Source: Mycobacterium sp. shizuoka-1
GTDB lineage: Bacteria > Actinomycetota > Actinomycetes > Mycobacteriales > Mycobacteriaceae
Reading direction: 5' to 3'
Length of the DNA stretch: 64,000 nt
NCBI RefSeq assembly: GCF_002723835.1
Contig: NZ_BEWG01000081.1
Location: 25,781-89,780, forward strand
Shown here: positions 17,039 through 25,875 of the stretch, piece by piece
Layout: each line of letters opens with the position of its first letter
Position numbering within the stretch: the stretch's first letter is position 1
Translations under genes and position numbers: made by a program
Notes under the pieces: generated by a model
The model's input: the letters and a program-made list of their open reading frames with translations, nothing else
Told to the model about the DNA's origin: nothing
Databases searched by the model: none

Positions 17039-17953
17039 TCAGTGCGCTCGGTTTAGCAGGTCGGGCGTGGGCAGCGCCTCTTCCGAGGCACGCAAGACCT
17101 CCCGCAACGCCGGGTTCGTGTCGCCCTTTCGCCAGGCGAGCCTGGAGTACGTCGGCGTCCGGCCCTCCTGCAGCGGAACCACGGAAATGCCGTCCTGGAT
17201 AACGTTGGCGACCGCGACGTCGACGGTGAAGGTGATTCCGACACCCGCCGCCACCAGCGCCATCACGGTCCACGAGTCCGGAGCGGTCTGCACGATGTTC
17301 GGCGGGTAGCCGGCGTCGTGGGCCGCGCGGGTAAACGCGTCGCGCAGGCTGGATCCGGGGTCGGCCGGCAGCGCGACGAATGCCTCGTCGCGGCACTCCG
17401 CCATGCTCACCAGATTTCGCCCGGCGAGCCGATGCCCCTTCGGGACCACGAGCACGTAGTGCTCCACGGTGACGATCCGGTGCGAGATCGCGGGCGGTTC
17501 CACCGACCAGCGCACGATCGCGAGATCGAGACTCCCGTCCATCACCGAACGCAGCCCCTCGGCGGCATACGTCGTGCTCTGCAGGCTCAACTCGATGCCG
17601 GGATGGCGCTCGCGAACGAGCCGACCAAGCTGACCGACCAAGAGGTGCGACGACGGGCCGGCGAAGCCCATTCGGACGCACCCGGTCTCACCGCGGCCCG
17701 CCGACTGCACGGCGCGACGCGCGGCGCGGCAGCTCTCGAGTGCCTGCCGCGCCGGATCGAGCAGAGCCTCGCCGGCGCTGGTGAGCCGCACGCTGCGGGT
17801 CGTGCGCTCAAAGAGGTGGGCCCCCAGGTCGCGCTCCAACTGTTTGATCGTGCGGCTCAATGGGGGCTGGGCGACATGCAGCCGTTCGGCCGCCCGGCCG
17901 AAGTGCAGTTCCTCGGCGACCGCGAGGAACGCCTCGAGGTGGTGCAGCTCCAC
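17039..17953 (-). CDS. LysR-type transcriptional regulator
   Basis: A LysR regulator. The N-terminal helix-turn-helix reads LEAFLAVAEELHFGRAAERL then QPPLSRTIKQLERDLGAHLF, followed by the substrate-binding domain (VRMGFAGPSSHLLVGQLGRL, LDLAIVRWS, VLVVPKGHRLAG). I place the start at GTG 17953 (V-ELHHLEAF), which matches the usual LysR beginning; the frame is open to an ATG at 18028 with no ribosome-binding site. It may control the CoA-transferase/thiolase genes downstream or the dehydrogenase, now a pseudogene, that diverges from it. Confidence 0.87.
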   Translation of the reverse strand: MELHHLEAFLAVAEELHFGRAAERLHVAQPPLSRTIKQLERDLGAHLFERTTRSVRLTSAGEALLDPARQALESCRAARRAVQSAGRGETGCVRMGFAGPSSHLLVGQLGRLVRERHPGIELSLQSTTYAAEGLRSVMDGSLDLAIVRWSVEPPAISHRIVTVEHYVLVVPKGHRLAGRNLVSMAECRDEAFVALPADPGSSLRDAFTRAAHDAGYPPNIVQTAPDSWTVMALVAAGVGITFTVDVAVANVIQDGISVVPLQEGRTPTYSRLAWRKGDTNPALREVLRASEEALPTPDLLNRAH

Positions 17954-18053
17954 AGCCCGCAACTCTTGCACAAGCGGCAACAGTGCATCCCCGATTGCGT
18001 TTTGGACGCGCAAGAGACGGTGTCGCACCGTGGAATCCGAGGAATTGCATTAG

Positions 18054-18559
18054 TTCTCGACGCCGTCCGAATGTTCGTCCGAAAAGACGTCGTCGCGGCC
18101 GAGCACGAGATACGGATCGAATTCCCGACCGGATCCGGGAGAAGGCCGCCGCTATGGGCTATGGGTCTGTTCGGATTCGCCATCCCGGAGGGTACGGCGG
18201 GCGCGGGCTCTCGATGTACGAAGAAGATGGAGCTGGGCTGGACCAACCCGGCCTTTCGGTCCATGCGCGGCACCAACAACGGCATCGCCGGACAGGTCCT
18301 GGTCAACTACTGCCACGCAGGAACACCGGAACAGGTACCGACCCGGTCTGGCCGGTGGCCTAATCGTCGCGTCCTTCGCACTCACCGAATTAAACCTGGC
18401 CGACCGGGCCGTCCAGATCCACGGCGGCATGGGATACATGCACGGGGTACCGGTCGAGCAGTTTAGCGAGACGCCCGGCTGTTTCGCCTCTACGAAGGCA
18501 CCAGCGAGATCCAGCGCCGCATCATCGCCAACCAGCTCGTGCGAGGGTTCCAATCGTGA
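18054..18559 (+). pseudogene. acyl-CoA dehydrogenase pseudogene with internal deletion and frameshifts
   Basis: Pieces of an acyl-CoA dehydrogenase are read in different frames: FVRKDVVAAEHEI, MGLFGFAIPE, then ELGWTNPAFRSM and GTNNGIAGQVLVNY from the N-terminal domain. After about 100 bp these jump straight to ADRAVQIHGGMGYMHGVPVE, RLYEGTSEIQRRIIANQLV and a stop at 18557-18559. The middle domain (around 200 residues) is missing. The catalytic YEGT motif is still visible. It diverges from the LysR gene, a common arrangement for a regulator and its target. Confidence 0.85.
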
Positions 18560-18635
18560 CGCCCGGGCTCCGGCGCGGGCCGCCCCGGCTCGCCGAGATC
18601 CGGTCGCACCGTACTTGACCGGGTCGGATGCATCG

Positions 18636-20447
18636 TCAGCCACCGCTCGTGGTGGTGAACATGGTGTCGGGGCAGTCGATGTGGAGGGAACGGATCTTGC
18701 GGTACAGGGTGGTTCGCCCGATCCCAAGCAGTGCCGCCGCCTTGGAGCGATTGCCGTTGGCTTCCTGGACGGCAGCAAGGATTGCGTCGCGTTCGGCTCT
18801 TTCATAGCCGGTCAGCTGACGTTTGTGCGCCGCGTCCCTCAGGCTCAGAGGCAGATTCTCGAGTTGGACAAGCCATCCCGGCCTGGTGGCCGCAACGTCG
18901 ACCATCGCCTGGCGAAGCTCTTTGATGTTGCCCGGCCACGGGTAGGCCATGAGCGCCTGTCGGGGGGCGGATGCCAAGGTGGTGCCGGGCCGGATTCCTT
19001 CCAGGCCGGAGAGGATGGCCTCGGCGATTGCGGGTATCTGCTCCTTCATGTCGCACAGGTTGGGCAGCGTGACAACGGTCGCCGCGCCCTTCACCAATTC
19101 GGCGACGTGATCGCTCGCCGCTCGCAGGTCGACGGTGAGCAGCAGTCGACCCTTCCCGCCGCCCGCTGCGGTGGTCAACGCCGTCAGCGCCGTGACCTTG
19201 TCGACCGACCCAGGGTCCAGCAGTTCCAGGTGGCGCACGATGACGTGGCCGCCGCTCGACAGCGCATCGGCCGCATCCGCGAGCCACCCGGTGTCGCGCT
19301 CGGCGGCGAATGCTGCGACGTCGACCACCCGCGTGGGGCACTGCGGGGTGGTCTCGGCGATTGTTCGGGCCAGGTGGTACTTCCCGGTGCCAGCCCGACC
19401 GTCGATCGCGATCGTCCTTGAAACCCGAAGTGCGTACTGCAGCCGCTCATCGATCGCCGGCAAAGGATGCAGGAACCGGCCCGTTTCCGGTGCACGTCGG
19501 CGAGCTGCCCGGCTGCTTTTCGAATCTTGACTGAACTCCAGCCGGTAGGCATGACCGGTGGGGTCGCTGAGCCGCTCCGCCACGGCGAGCACGCGTCCGC
19601 TGGGCAGGTCGAGTTCGATGGTTCGCGGCTCGCTGCCCCAGGTCTGGTTTGTCACGGCCTCCCACAGCAATGGGTGGTGCTCGGGGGTGACGAACTGAAG
19701 ACCCGCGGTGTTGGAAACGACCGCTTCCGGGGTCAGTACAACCATCGGCGCCCGGCCCGCTGCGCCCGACTTGGGGTTGAGCGCGGCGAAAAGGGCCCTG
19801 TTGCGCCCTCCGTCCAGGTCGGCCATCACCTGTTCGATTTGCCGGGCGGCGTTCACCGCCAGGGTCAGCATCATCGGGTTGGTGGCTTCAACCGAGCAGG
19901 TCAGGGCGATCGAGCCGAGGACGCGACCGGCCGGAGCCATGCGGATGGGTGCACCGGCGCAGGTCAGCGGCTCCAGCAGGTCGTTGAAGTGCTCACCTCC
20001 GCGGACGAACAGCGGGGCCTTCTCCTCGAGGACCGTACCGATGCCATTGGTTCCCACAGCACACTCGGAGAAGTCGAACCCCTCTGCAGCACACGAGCCG
20101 TCGAGCTTCCTTAGCTGCACGTTGCCGGCGGCCCGCCGGGACAGGATCCGACCCTTGTGGTCGCTGAGAAAAACCGCCACACCGAGCCCGTCCAGGTCGG
20201 CCTGCAGGCGATCCAGCACGGGATCGGCCGACCGGCACAGCAGCTCGGAACGTCCATGAGCATCGAGATGCTGAAAGGCAATCCGGCCCGTGGGCACGCC
20301 CTGGCTCGCCGACCGGCGCCAGCTACGCATGATCGATTCCCGGACTGTGCCCGACACGTCGACGTGGTGCAGCACGCCTTGATCCCGCAGCCGCTCACGG
20401 GCCGCTCGCAAGCGGTCCAGCTCGATGCCACTGGAAGGCCTCTCCAT
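18636..20447 (-). CDS. GAF / AAA+ / Fis-type transcriptional regulator (AcoR/MimR-like)
   Basis: A 603-residue regulator: N-terminal region with RESIMRSWRRSASQGV (AcoR-type start), GAF domain (VFLSDHKGRILSRRAAGN, DFSECAVGTNGIGTVLEE), a degenerate AAA+ domain with a Walker-A-like GRAGTGK, and a Fis-type helix-turn-helix at the C-terminus (ANGNRSKAAALLGIGRTTLYRKI). The sigma-54 contact motif GAFTGA is absent, which fits actinobacteria that lack sigma-54. Proteins of this type control acetoin, propane and cyclic-ketone genes in actinobacteria. It diverges from the five-gene cyclic alcohol cluster and is its probable activator. Confidence 0.88.
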   Translation of the reverse strand: MERPSSGIELDRLRAARERLRDQGVLHHVDVSGTVRESIMRSWRRSASQGVPTGRIAFQHLDAHGRSELLCRSADPVLDRLQADLDGLGVAVFLSDHKGRILSRRAAGNVQLRKLDGSCAAEGFDFSECAVGTNGIGTVLEEKAPLFVRGGEHFNDLLEPLTCAGAPIRMAPAGRVLGSIALTCSVEATNPMMLTLAVNAARQIEQVMADLDGGRNRALFAALNPKSGAAGRAPMVVLTPEAVVSNTAGLQFVTPEHHPLLWEAVTNQTWGSEPRTIELDLPSGRVLAVAERLSDPTGHAYRLEFSQDSKSSRAARRRAPETGRFLHPLPAIDERLQYALRVSRTIAIDGRAGTGKYHLARTIAETTPQCPTRVVDVAAFAAERDTGWLADAADALSSGGHVIVRHLELLDPGSVDKVTALTALTTAAGGGKGRLLLTVDLRAASDHVAELVKGAATVVTLPNLCDMKEQIPAIAEAILSGLEGIRPGTTLASAPRQALMAYPWPGNIKELRQAMVDVAATRPGWLVQLENLPLSLRDAAHKRQLTGYERAERDAILAAVQEANGNRSKAAALLGIGRTTLYRKIRSLHIDCPDTMFTTTSGG

Positions 20448-20669
20448 CGTTCCTCCGAGGGCTGACGGGACTCACGCAACCACTGTCAGGCGCCCGGTCC
20501 GCCGAGAGGAATTCGCCCCGCCAACCCGTTCTCAAGCGAGCCGTGCCGGCGCGTCCGCAAGAGCGCCGGGAACAAGCCTACCGCTGAGGATGGTGATTTC
20601 GGGCGGCCTTTCGTCTTGGCCGGGGGTTGGCCAGCTGTGGAAGCCCGGAAACGTGTGGCCGCTGCCGCC

Positions 20670-20688
20670 CTGTTTCAAATCGGAACAG
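20670..20688. promoter_or_regulatory. inverted repeat in divergent promoter region
   Basis: CTGTTTC, spacer AAATC, GGAACAG: arms match at 6 of 7 positions. It sits in the 326-bp gap between the GAF/AAA+ regulator and the hydrolase gene, about 90 bp upstream of the hydrolase start. It is a candidate binding site of the regulator. The rest of the gap (20448-20773) shows no gene and no consensus -24/-12 promoter. Confidence 0.4.
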
Positions 20689-20773
20689 TCGTTGGTATTG
20701 CGCCGCTCACACACTGTAACTCAGTTGTCCACATCACAATCCCCGGGCAACTGTGATCCGAAAGGCAACGCTC

Positions 20774-21673
20774 GTGACCGTCTCCGCCGAAGCCGGCTTT
20801 CTCGAGGCGCTCTACCGGGACTGGACCAGCCGCATGGCCGCCGACCCGCAAATGTCCATTGGGATGCTGCGCAGCATGTTCGACGAGTGGCACCAGCCGA
20901 CTAAGGAGCCCGAGGCCGTGACGTACCGGTCGGACATCGTCGCCGGTGTCGAGGGTATCTGGGCACTCCCGCTCGGCGCGGACACGTCGAGGGTCGTCCT
21001 GTACACCCACGGTGGCGGCTTCGCCGTCGGATCCGCGGCCAGCCACCGCAAGCTCGCCGCACACCTCGCCAAAGCGCTCGGGACGACAGCGTTCGTCATC
21101 GATTACCGGCGAGCGCCCGAGCATCCCTTCCCCGCGCAGATCGAGGACGTCACCGCGGTGTATCGCGCGCTGCTGGACCGAGGCTTCGCGCCCGGCAGCA
21201 TCATCACCGCCGGCGACTCCGCCGGCGGCAACCTGGCCGTCGCCACCGTACTGAAGCTCCGCGACGACGGCTCGCCGCTGCCCGGAGCGGTGATCGCCCT
21301 CTCGCCATGGCTTGACATGGAGCTCGCCGGCGAAAGCTTGACCACCAACGCGGACAGCGATGGCCTGGTCAGTCGGCAGATCCTCGAGGGGATGTCGGCG
21401 ATGTTCCTCGGCGAGACCGGCAAGCCCGATGATCCGCACGCCAACCCGCTGTACGCCGACTACACCGGTTTCCCGCGGCTGTACATCAGCGCCGGCTCGG
21501 CGGAAACGCTGCTGGATGACGCAACCCGGCTCGCCGACCGGGCCTCGGCGGCGGGCGCCGAGGTGACGCTCTCGGTCGTCGACTGCATGCAGCACGTGTT
21601 TCCCTGCCTCGCCGGGCGCGCCCCGGAGGCCGACGCGGAAATCGCCCGGATCTGCAGCTGGTACCGCCGCTGA
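20774..21673 (+). CDS. alpha/beta hydrolase (HSL-type esterase, probable lactonase)
   Basis: A 299-residue alpha/beta hydrolase. It has the HGGG oxyanion motif (YTHGGGFAVGSAASHRK), nucleophile Ser in ITAGDSAGGNLAV, the acid in SAETLLDDATRLAD and the His in CMQHVFPCLAG. Start 20774 (GTG) follows AAAGG at 8 bases; an in-frame GTG at 20753 is possible. As the first gene of a run with a cyclohexanone monooxygenase-like enzyme, aldehyde dehydrogenase, SDR and alcohol dehydrogenase, its likely task is hydrolysis of the lactone to the hydroxy acid (ChnC/CpnC role). This is inferred from position; by sequence it is a hormone-sensitive-lipase-type esterase. Confidence 0.88.
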   Translation: MTVSAEAGFLEALYRDWTSRMAADPQMSIGMLRSMFDEWHQPTKEPEAVTYRSDIVAGVEGIWALPLGADTSRVVLYTHGGGFAVGSAASHRKLAAHLAKALGTTAFVIDYRRAPEHPFPAQIEDVTAVYRALLDRGFAPGSIITAGDSAGGNLAVATVLKLRDDGSPLPGAVIALSPWLDMELAGESLTTNADSDGLVSRQILEGMSAMFLGETGKPDDPHANPLYADYTGFPRLYISAGSAETLLDDATRLADRASAAGAEVTLSVVDCMQHVFPCLAGRAPEADAEIARICSWYRR

Positions 21674-21737
21674 CCCTCCCGGCGGACGAACTCGGACAGA
21701 CGAACTCGGGCACGAAGAGAACAGAGGACCGACTGAT

Positions 21738-23327
21738 ATGAGCACTCACCACGATGCGATCGTTATCGGCGCGGGCTTCGGCGGGATGTATGCCCTGAAG
21801 AAGCTGCGGGACGAGCACGGCTTGAACGTGCGACTGTTCGACAAGGCCGGCGGCATAGGCGGTACCTGGTACTGGAACCGTTACCCGGGCGCACTCTCGG
21901 ACACCGAGTCGTTCGTTTACTGCTACTCCTGCGACAAGGACTTGCTGAAAGAGTGGGACTTCGACACCCGCTACGTCACCCAGCCGCAAATCCTGCGCTA
22001 CCTCGAGCACGTGGCCGACCGCTGGAACCTGCGGCCCGATATTCAGCTCAACACCGGGGTCGTCGCGGCGCACTTCCACGAGAATGACAACCTCTGGCAC
22101 GTCAGGACCGACACCGGCGAACTGCACACCGCGAAGTACCTCGTCACCGCGGTGGGGCTGCTGTCGGCCACGAACCTCCCCGACCTCAAGGGCATCGACA
22201 CCTTCCAAGGCGTCCACGTGCACACCGGCCAGTGGCCGGCCGACCTCGAGCTGGCCGGCAAACGGGTCGGTGTGATCGGGAACGGATCCACCGGAGTCCA
22301 GGTCATCACCGCGATCGCTCCCGAGGTCGACCATCTGACCGTGTTCCAGCGCTCGGCCCAGTTCACCGTCCCCGTGGGCAACGGGCCGGTCTCTCGGGAG
22401 TACGTCGCAGACGTCAAGGAGAACTACGAAGCCATCTGGGAGCAGGTGCGCAACTCGGTCGTCGCCTTCGGCTTCGAGGAGAGCACCACCACCTACGAGT
22501 CCGTGTCGTCGTCGGAGGCGCTGGCGATCTTCGAGCGAGCGTGGGAAAAGGGCGGCGGCTTCCGGTTCATGTTCGAGACCTTCGCCGACATCGCCACCAG
22601 CGAGGTCGCGAACAAGGCCGCACAGGACTTCATCAAGGGCAAGATCGCCGAGATCGTCACGGACCCCGAGACGGCCCGCAAGCTGATGCCGAAGGACCTC
22701 TATGCCAAGCGGCCGCTGTGCGATGGCGGGTACTACGCAACCTTCAACCGTGACAACGTCGAACTCGTGGACGTCAAGGAGAATCCGATCACGGAGATCA
22801 CGCCTGCCGGCGTCAGGACCGCCGACGGGGTGGAGCACGAGATCGACATCCTGATCTTCGCCACCGGGTTCGATGCGGTCGACGGCAATTACAAGCGCTT
22901 CGACCTGCGAGGCCGCAATGGCCTCACGATGGCGGACTACTGGAAGGACGGACCGTCCAGCTATCTCGGGGCGGCGGTCGCGAACTTCCCGAACATGTTC
23001 ATGGTGCTCGGGCCCAACGGCCCCTTCACCAACCTGCCGCCGTCGATCGAGACACAGGTGGAGTGGTCCACCGACCTGATCGAGCACGTGGAGCAGACCG
23101 GTTACTCCGCCGTGGAGCCGACTGCCGACGCCGAGCAGGACTGGACCGCCACCTGCCGCGAGATCGCCGACGCGACGCTGTTCCCGAAGGCACAGTCGTG
23201 GATCTTCGGCGCCAACATTCCCGGCAAGAAGAACACGGTCTACTTCTACCTCGCCGGTCTGGGTGCCTACCGCAACGTGCTCTCGGAATGCAAGGACGCC
23301 GGCTACAAGGGCTTTCAGTTCAGCTGA
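21738..23327 (+). CDS. Baeyer-Villiger monooxygenase, cyclohexanone/cyclopentanone monooxygenase type
   Basis: A 529-residue flavin monooxygenase. It has the FAD Rossmann motif GAGFGG (residues 11-16), GGTWYWNRYPGALSDTES, the Baeyer-Villiger fingerprint FQGVHVHTGQWP (156-167), the NADPH motif GVIGNGSTGVQVI near 180, FATGFDAVDGNY near 374, and LGPNGPFTNLPPSIETQVEW and SWIFGANIPGKKN in the last third. These long segments are shared with authenticated cyclohexanone monooxygenases of Rhodococcus and Acinetobacter, and the length is right. It inserts an oxygen next to the keto group to make a lactone, using NADPH and O2. ATG 21738 is preceded by AGAGGA. Neighbouring genes supply the other steps. 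Confidence 0.93.
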   Translation: MSTHHDAIVIGAGFGGMYALKKLRDEHGLNVRLFDKAGGIGGTWYWNRYPGALSDTESFVYCYSCDKDLLKEWDFDTRYVTQPQILRYLEHVADRWNLRPDIQLNTGVVAAHFHENDNLWHVRTDTGELHTAKYLVTAVGLLSATNLPDLKGIDTFQGVHVHTGQWPADLELAGKRVGVIGNGSTGVQVITAIAPEVDHLTVFQRSAQFTVPVGNGPVSREYVADVKENYEAIWEQVRNSVVAFGFEESTTTYESVSSSEALAIFERAWEKGGGFRFMFETFADIATSEVANKAAQDFIKGKIAEIVTDPETARKLMPKDLYAKRPLCDGGYYATFNRDNVELVDVKENPITEITPAGVRTADGVEHEIDILIFATGFDAVDGNYKRFDLRGRNGLTMADYWKDGPSSYLGAAVANFPNMFMVLGPNGPFTNLPPSIETQVEWSTDLIEHVEQTGYSAVEPTADAEQDWTATCREIADATLFPKAQSWIFGANIPGKKNTVYFYLAGLGAYRNVLSECKDAGYKGFQFS

Positions 23328-23403
23328 GCGGGCCGCAGCGCGCAGGCCGTAATCCGGCCACCCGCGCCGAAGCTCGTTGACTCCCATCGAAAGGAACGTT
23401 CTG

Positions 23404-24879
23404 GTGTCTCGCACGGTCACCGTCAACTTTCCCGGCACCGCACGCCAACACACCATCCCGACCGGACTACACGTCGACGGTGAATGGATCGACCTCGGCG
23501 ACACCTTCGACGTGGTCGACCCCGCGACGGGGGAACCATTCGCATCCGTCTCAGACGCGACAAACGCTCACACGCGAGCTGCCCTCGACGCCGCCCACGC
23601 CGCGCAGGCCGCGTGGGCCGACGTGGCACCGAGGGTGCGCGGCGACCTCATGCATGGCATCCACCAGCTGCTCTCGGAACGCGCGGAGGCCTTTATCGAC
23701 CTCATGGTGCTTGAGGCGGGGAAGCCACGATCCGAGGCCGCAGGCGAGATGGCGCTGACGCTCGATTTCGTCAAGTGGCTGGCGGAGCAGGCGGCTCACG
23801 TGCATGGCTCCTTCGCCCGAGGTTCGCGCGGCAATTTCCGGATCATCGCCACGATGCAACCCGTCGGTCCCAGCCTGCTCGTATCGCCGTGGAATTTTCC
23901 CGTCCTCGTCCCGGGTCGCAAGGCCGTCGCTGCGCTTGCCGCGGGATGCACGGCAATCATGAAACCCGCGGAGCAGACGCCGCTGAGCTCGGCACTGCTG
24001 ATGCAGGCCGTCATCGACGCGGGCATTCCCGCAGGCGTGTTGAATCTGGTCCATACCTCTCGTCCGGGGGAGCTGTCTACGGAACTTATGCACGACCGGC
24101 GGCTGCGCAAGGTCAGCTTCACCGGCTCGGTCGCCGTCGGCTCGTTGATGATGCGCCAGGCAGCGCGCAATGTCGTGAGTGTTCAACTCGAACTCGGAGG
24201 AAACGGCCCGTTCATCGTCCTCGACGACGCCGACGTCGAGCATGCCGTCGCAGCAGCCGTCGCCGCGAAATTCCGCAACGCGGGGCAGGCCTGTGTCGCC
24301 GCGAACAGGATCATCCTGCAGCAGGGTATCGCCGCGGAGTTCACCGAGTTGTTCGTCGATGAGGTGCGCAATCTGGTCGTCGGACCGGGGTACCGGCCGG
24401 GGGTCGACGTCGGGCCGATGATCTCCGAAACACAGCGGCAAGCGATCACCGGCATAGTCCAAAGTGTCGTCGGCGCGCAGGCCGATGTGCTTGTGGGCGG
24501 TAAGCCGGTGGGCGGCGACGGCTACTTCTTCGAGCCGACAGTCCTGGCGATGCGGGACAAGGCTCCCGAGTTTTCCGGTCAGGAACTCTTCGCCCCGGTG
24601 GCGCCCCTGTTCGTCGTCGACTCGATCGATGAGGCCGTCTCCTTCGCAAACGATACGCAGTACGGACTTGCGGGCTATCTGTTCACTCGAGACATTTCGC
24701 GCGCGGTGTCCATCAGCGAGCGCCTCGACGTCGGCATGGTCGGCGTGAACCGTGGCCTGATGGCCGACCCGGCTGCGCCGTTCGGGGGGGTCAAGAGCTC
24801 GGGTCTCGGTCGCGAGGGCGGTCACCACGCGCTCGAAGACTTCATGGAGACGAAGTACATCGCCCTCACCACGGATTGA
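23404..24879 (+). CDS. aldehyde dehydrogenase (succinate/oxo-acid semialdehyde type)
   Basis: A 491-residue NAD(P)-dependent aldehyde dehydrogenase. Visible: LLVSPWNFPVLVPGRKAVAA, KVSFTGSVAVGS (cofactor loop), VQLELGGNGPFIVLDDAD with the general-base Glu, NAGQACVAANRIIL with the catalytic Cys, and APFGGVKSSGLGREGG. The start GTG 23404 follows AAAGGAA; an in-frame TTG at 23377 is less likely. In the cluster it would oxidise the omega-oxo acid made from the opened lactone to a dicarboxylic acid (ChnE/CpnE role; inference). Followed 70 bp later by the SDR gene on the same strand. Confidence 0.9.
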   Translation: MSRTVTVNFPGTARQHTIPTGLHVDGEWIDLGDTFDVVDPATGEPFASVSDATNAHTRAALDAAHAAQAAWADVAPRVRGDLMHGIHQLLSERAEAFIDLMVLEAGKPRSEAAGEMALTLDFVKWLAEQAAHVHGSFARGSRGNFRIIATMQPVGPSLLVSPWNFPVLVPGRKAVAALAAGCTAIMKPAEQTPLSSALLMQAVIDAGIPAGVLNLVHTSRPGELSTELMHDRRLRKVSFTGSVAVGSLMMRQAARNVVSVQLELGGNGPFIVLDDADVEHAVAAAVAAKFRNAGQACVAANRIILQQGIAAEFTELFVDEVRNLVVGPGYRPGVDVGPMISETQRQAITGIVQSVVGAQADVLVGGKPVGGDGYFFEPTVLAMRDKAPEFSGQELFAPVAPLFVVDSIDEAVSFANDTQYGLAGYLFTRDISRAVSISERLDVGMVGVNRGLMADPAAPFGGVKSSGLGREGGHHALEDFMETKYIALTTD

Positions 24880-24949
24880 AACCGCCGGCACGCCCGGCCA
24901 GCGCCGCAACAACTGGCCGACAACCACTATCGGAAAGAGAGACGCAGAA

Positions 24950-25702
24950 ATGACGAACCGCCTCGAAGGCAAGGTTGCGCTCATCACCGGAGCCGCGCGC
25001 GGACAAGGTGCAGCGGAGGCCCGGCTGTTTGCCGCCGAAGGTGCCTCCGTCGTCATCACCGACGTTCGTGACGACGCGCTGGTGTCCCTCGAAAAGGAAC
25101 TTCTGGACTCGGGGGCTACGGTGTCAGCCACCCGGCTCGACGTTGCCGACGAGGCGGATTGGGACCGCGCGGTCCAACACGCGACTGCCGTGTTCGGTGA
25201 ACTGAACGTATTGGTCAACAACGCCGGGATCCTGGACATGGCCGGTGTTGAGCAGACCTCGCTGGAGGTGTGGAACCGGATTGTCGCCGTGAACCAGACC
25301 GGGGTTTGGCTGGGCATGAAGTCCGCCATTCCTTCCATGCGCAGGGCCGGCGGGGGCTCGATCGTCAATGTCTCTTCGATCTACGGCCTGATCGGCAGTG
25401 GTGCGGCCGCGGCCTACCAGGCGACCAAGGGTGCGGTGCGCCTGCTCACCAAGACCGCGGCGATTCAGTACGCACCCGAGGGCATTCGGGTGAACTCGCT
25501 TCATCCCGGCGTGATCGACACGGGAATGGTGGATGAAGAGGTCCCGGCCGAGTCTCGACCGGCGCTGATCGCCGCCACACCGCTGGGGCGGATGGGAAGA
25601 CCCGAGGAAATCGCCAGTGGCGCGCTGTTTCTCGCATCGGACGAGTCGTCGTTCATGACCGGTTCAGAGCTCGTCCTGGACGGGGGATACACCGCCCAAT
25701 AG
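24950..25702 (+). CDS. SDR-family alcohol dehydrogenase (probable cyclic alcohol dehydrogenase)
   Basis: A 250-residue classical short-chain dehydrogenase. Cofactor motif TGAARGQG at 13-20, NNAG at 90-93, and the Ser143, Tyr156 and Lys160 catalytic set (VSSIYG, AAYQATKGA); Asp38 after the second strand points to NAD. The length is typical. SDR enzymes start the cyclohexanol and cyclopentanol pathways by oxidising the alcohol to the ketone (ChnA/CpnA), and this gene is next to a ketone monooxygenase, so the same role is likely. A good AAAGAGAG ribosome-binding site precedes ATG 24950. Confidence 0.9.
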   Translation: MTNRLEGKVALITGAARGQGAAEARLFAAEGASVVITDVRDDALVSLEKELLDSGATVSATRLDVADEADWDRAVQHATAVFGELNVLVNNAGILDMAGVEQTSLEVWNRIVAVNQTGVWLGMKSAIPSMRRAGGGSIVNVSSIYGLIGSGAAAAYQATKGAVRLLTKTAAIQYAPEGIRVNSLHPGVIDTGMVDEEVPAESRPALIAATPLGRMGRPEEIASGALFLASDESSFMTGSELVLDGGYTAQ

Positions 25703-25875
25703 CCAATGGGAGGCCCCGGGCGGATACTTCGCGTCTGCTGGCGATGCTGAGGTGCAGGCTGCTGACCCATTGCCCAGACGGTTGGTCGCATGTTTCGATC
25801 GGTCGAGGAAGGGTTCTGAGTTCAGTTGAACCGGTGCGACGGCGAACCCACCGCAACGTGCAGAAGGAGGAGAAA

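Noticed and set aside
20448..20773. Search for a sigma-54 (-24/-12) promoter in front of the hydrolase gene
   Set aside because: No GG-N10-GC type element in a suitable place, and actinobacteria lack sigma-54.
21486..23504. A 672-codon open frame antisense to the Baeyer-Villiger monooxygenase
   Set aside because: High-GC codon bias leaves long open antisense frames; its translation has no known motif while the + strand encodes a clear enzyme.
23551..25368. A 605-codon open frame antisense to the aldehyde dehydrogenase and SDR genes
   Set aside because: Shadow of two well-supported genes; composition rich in Arg/His/Ser without domain signs.
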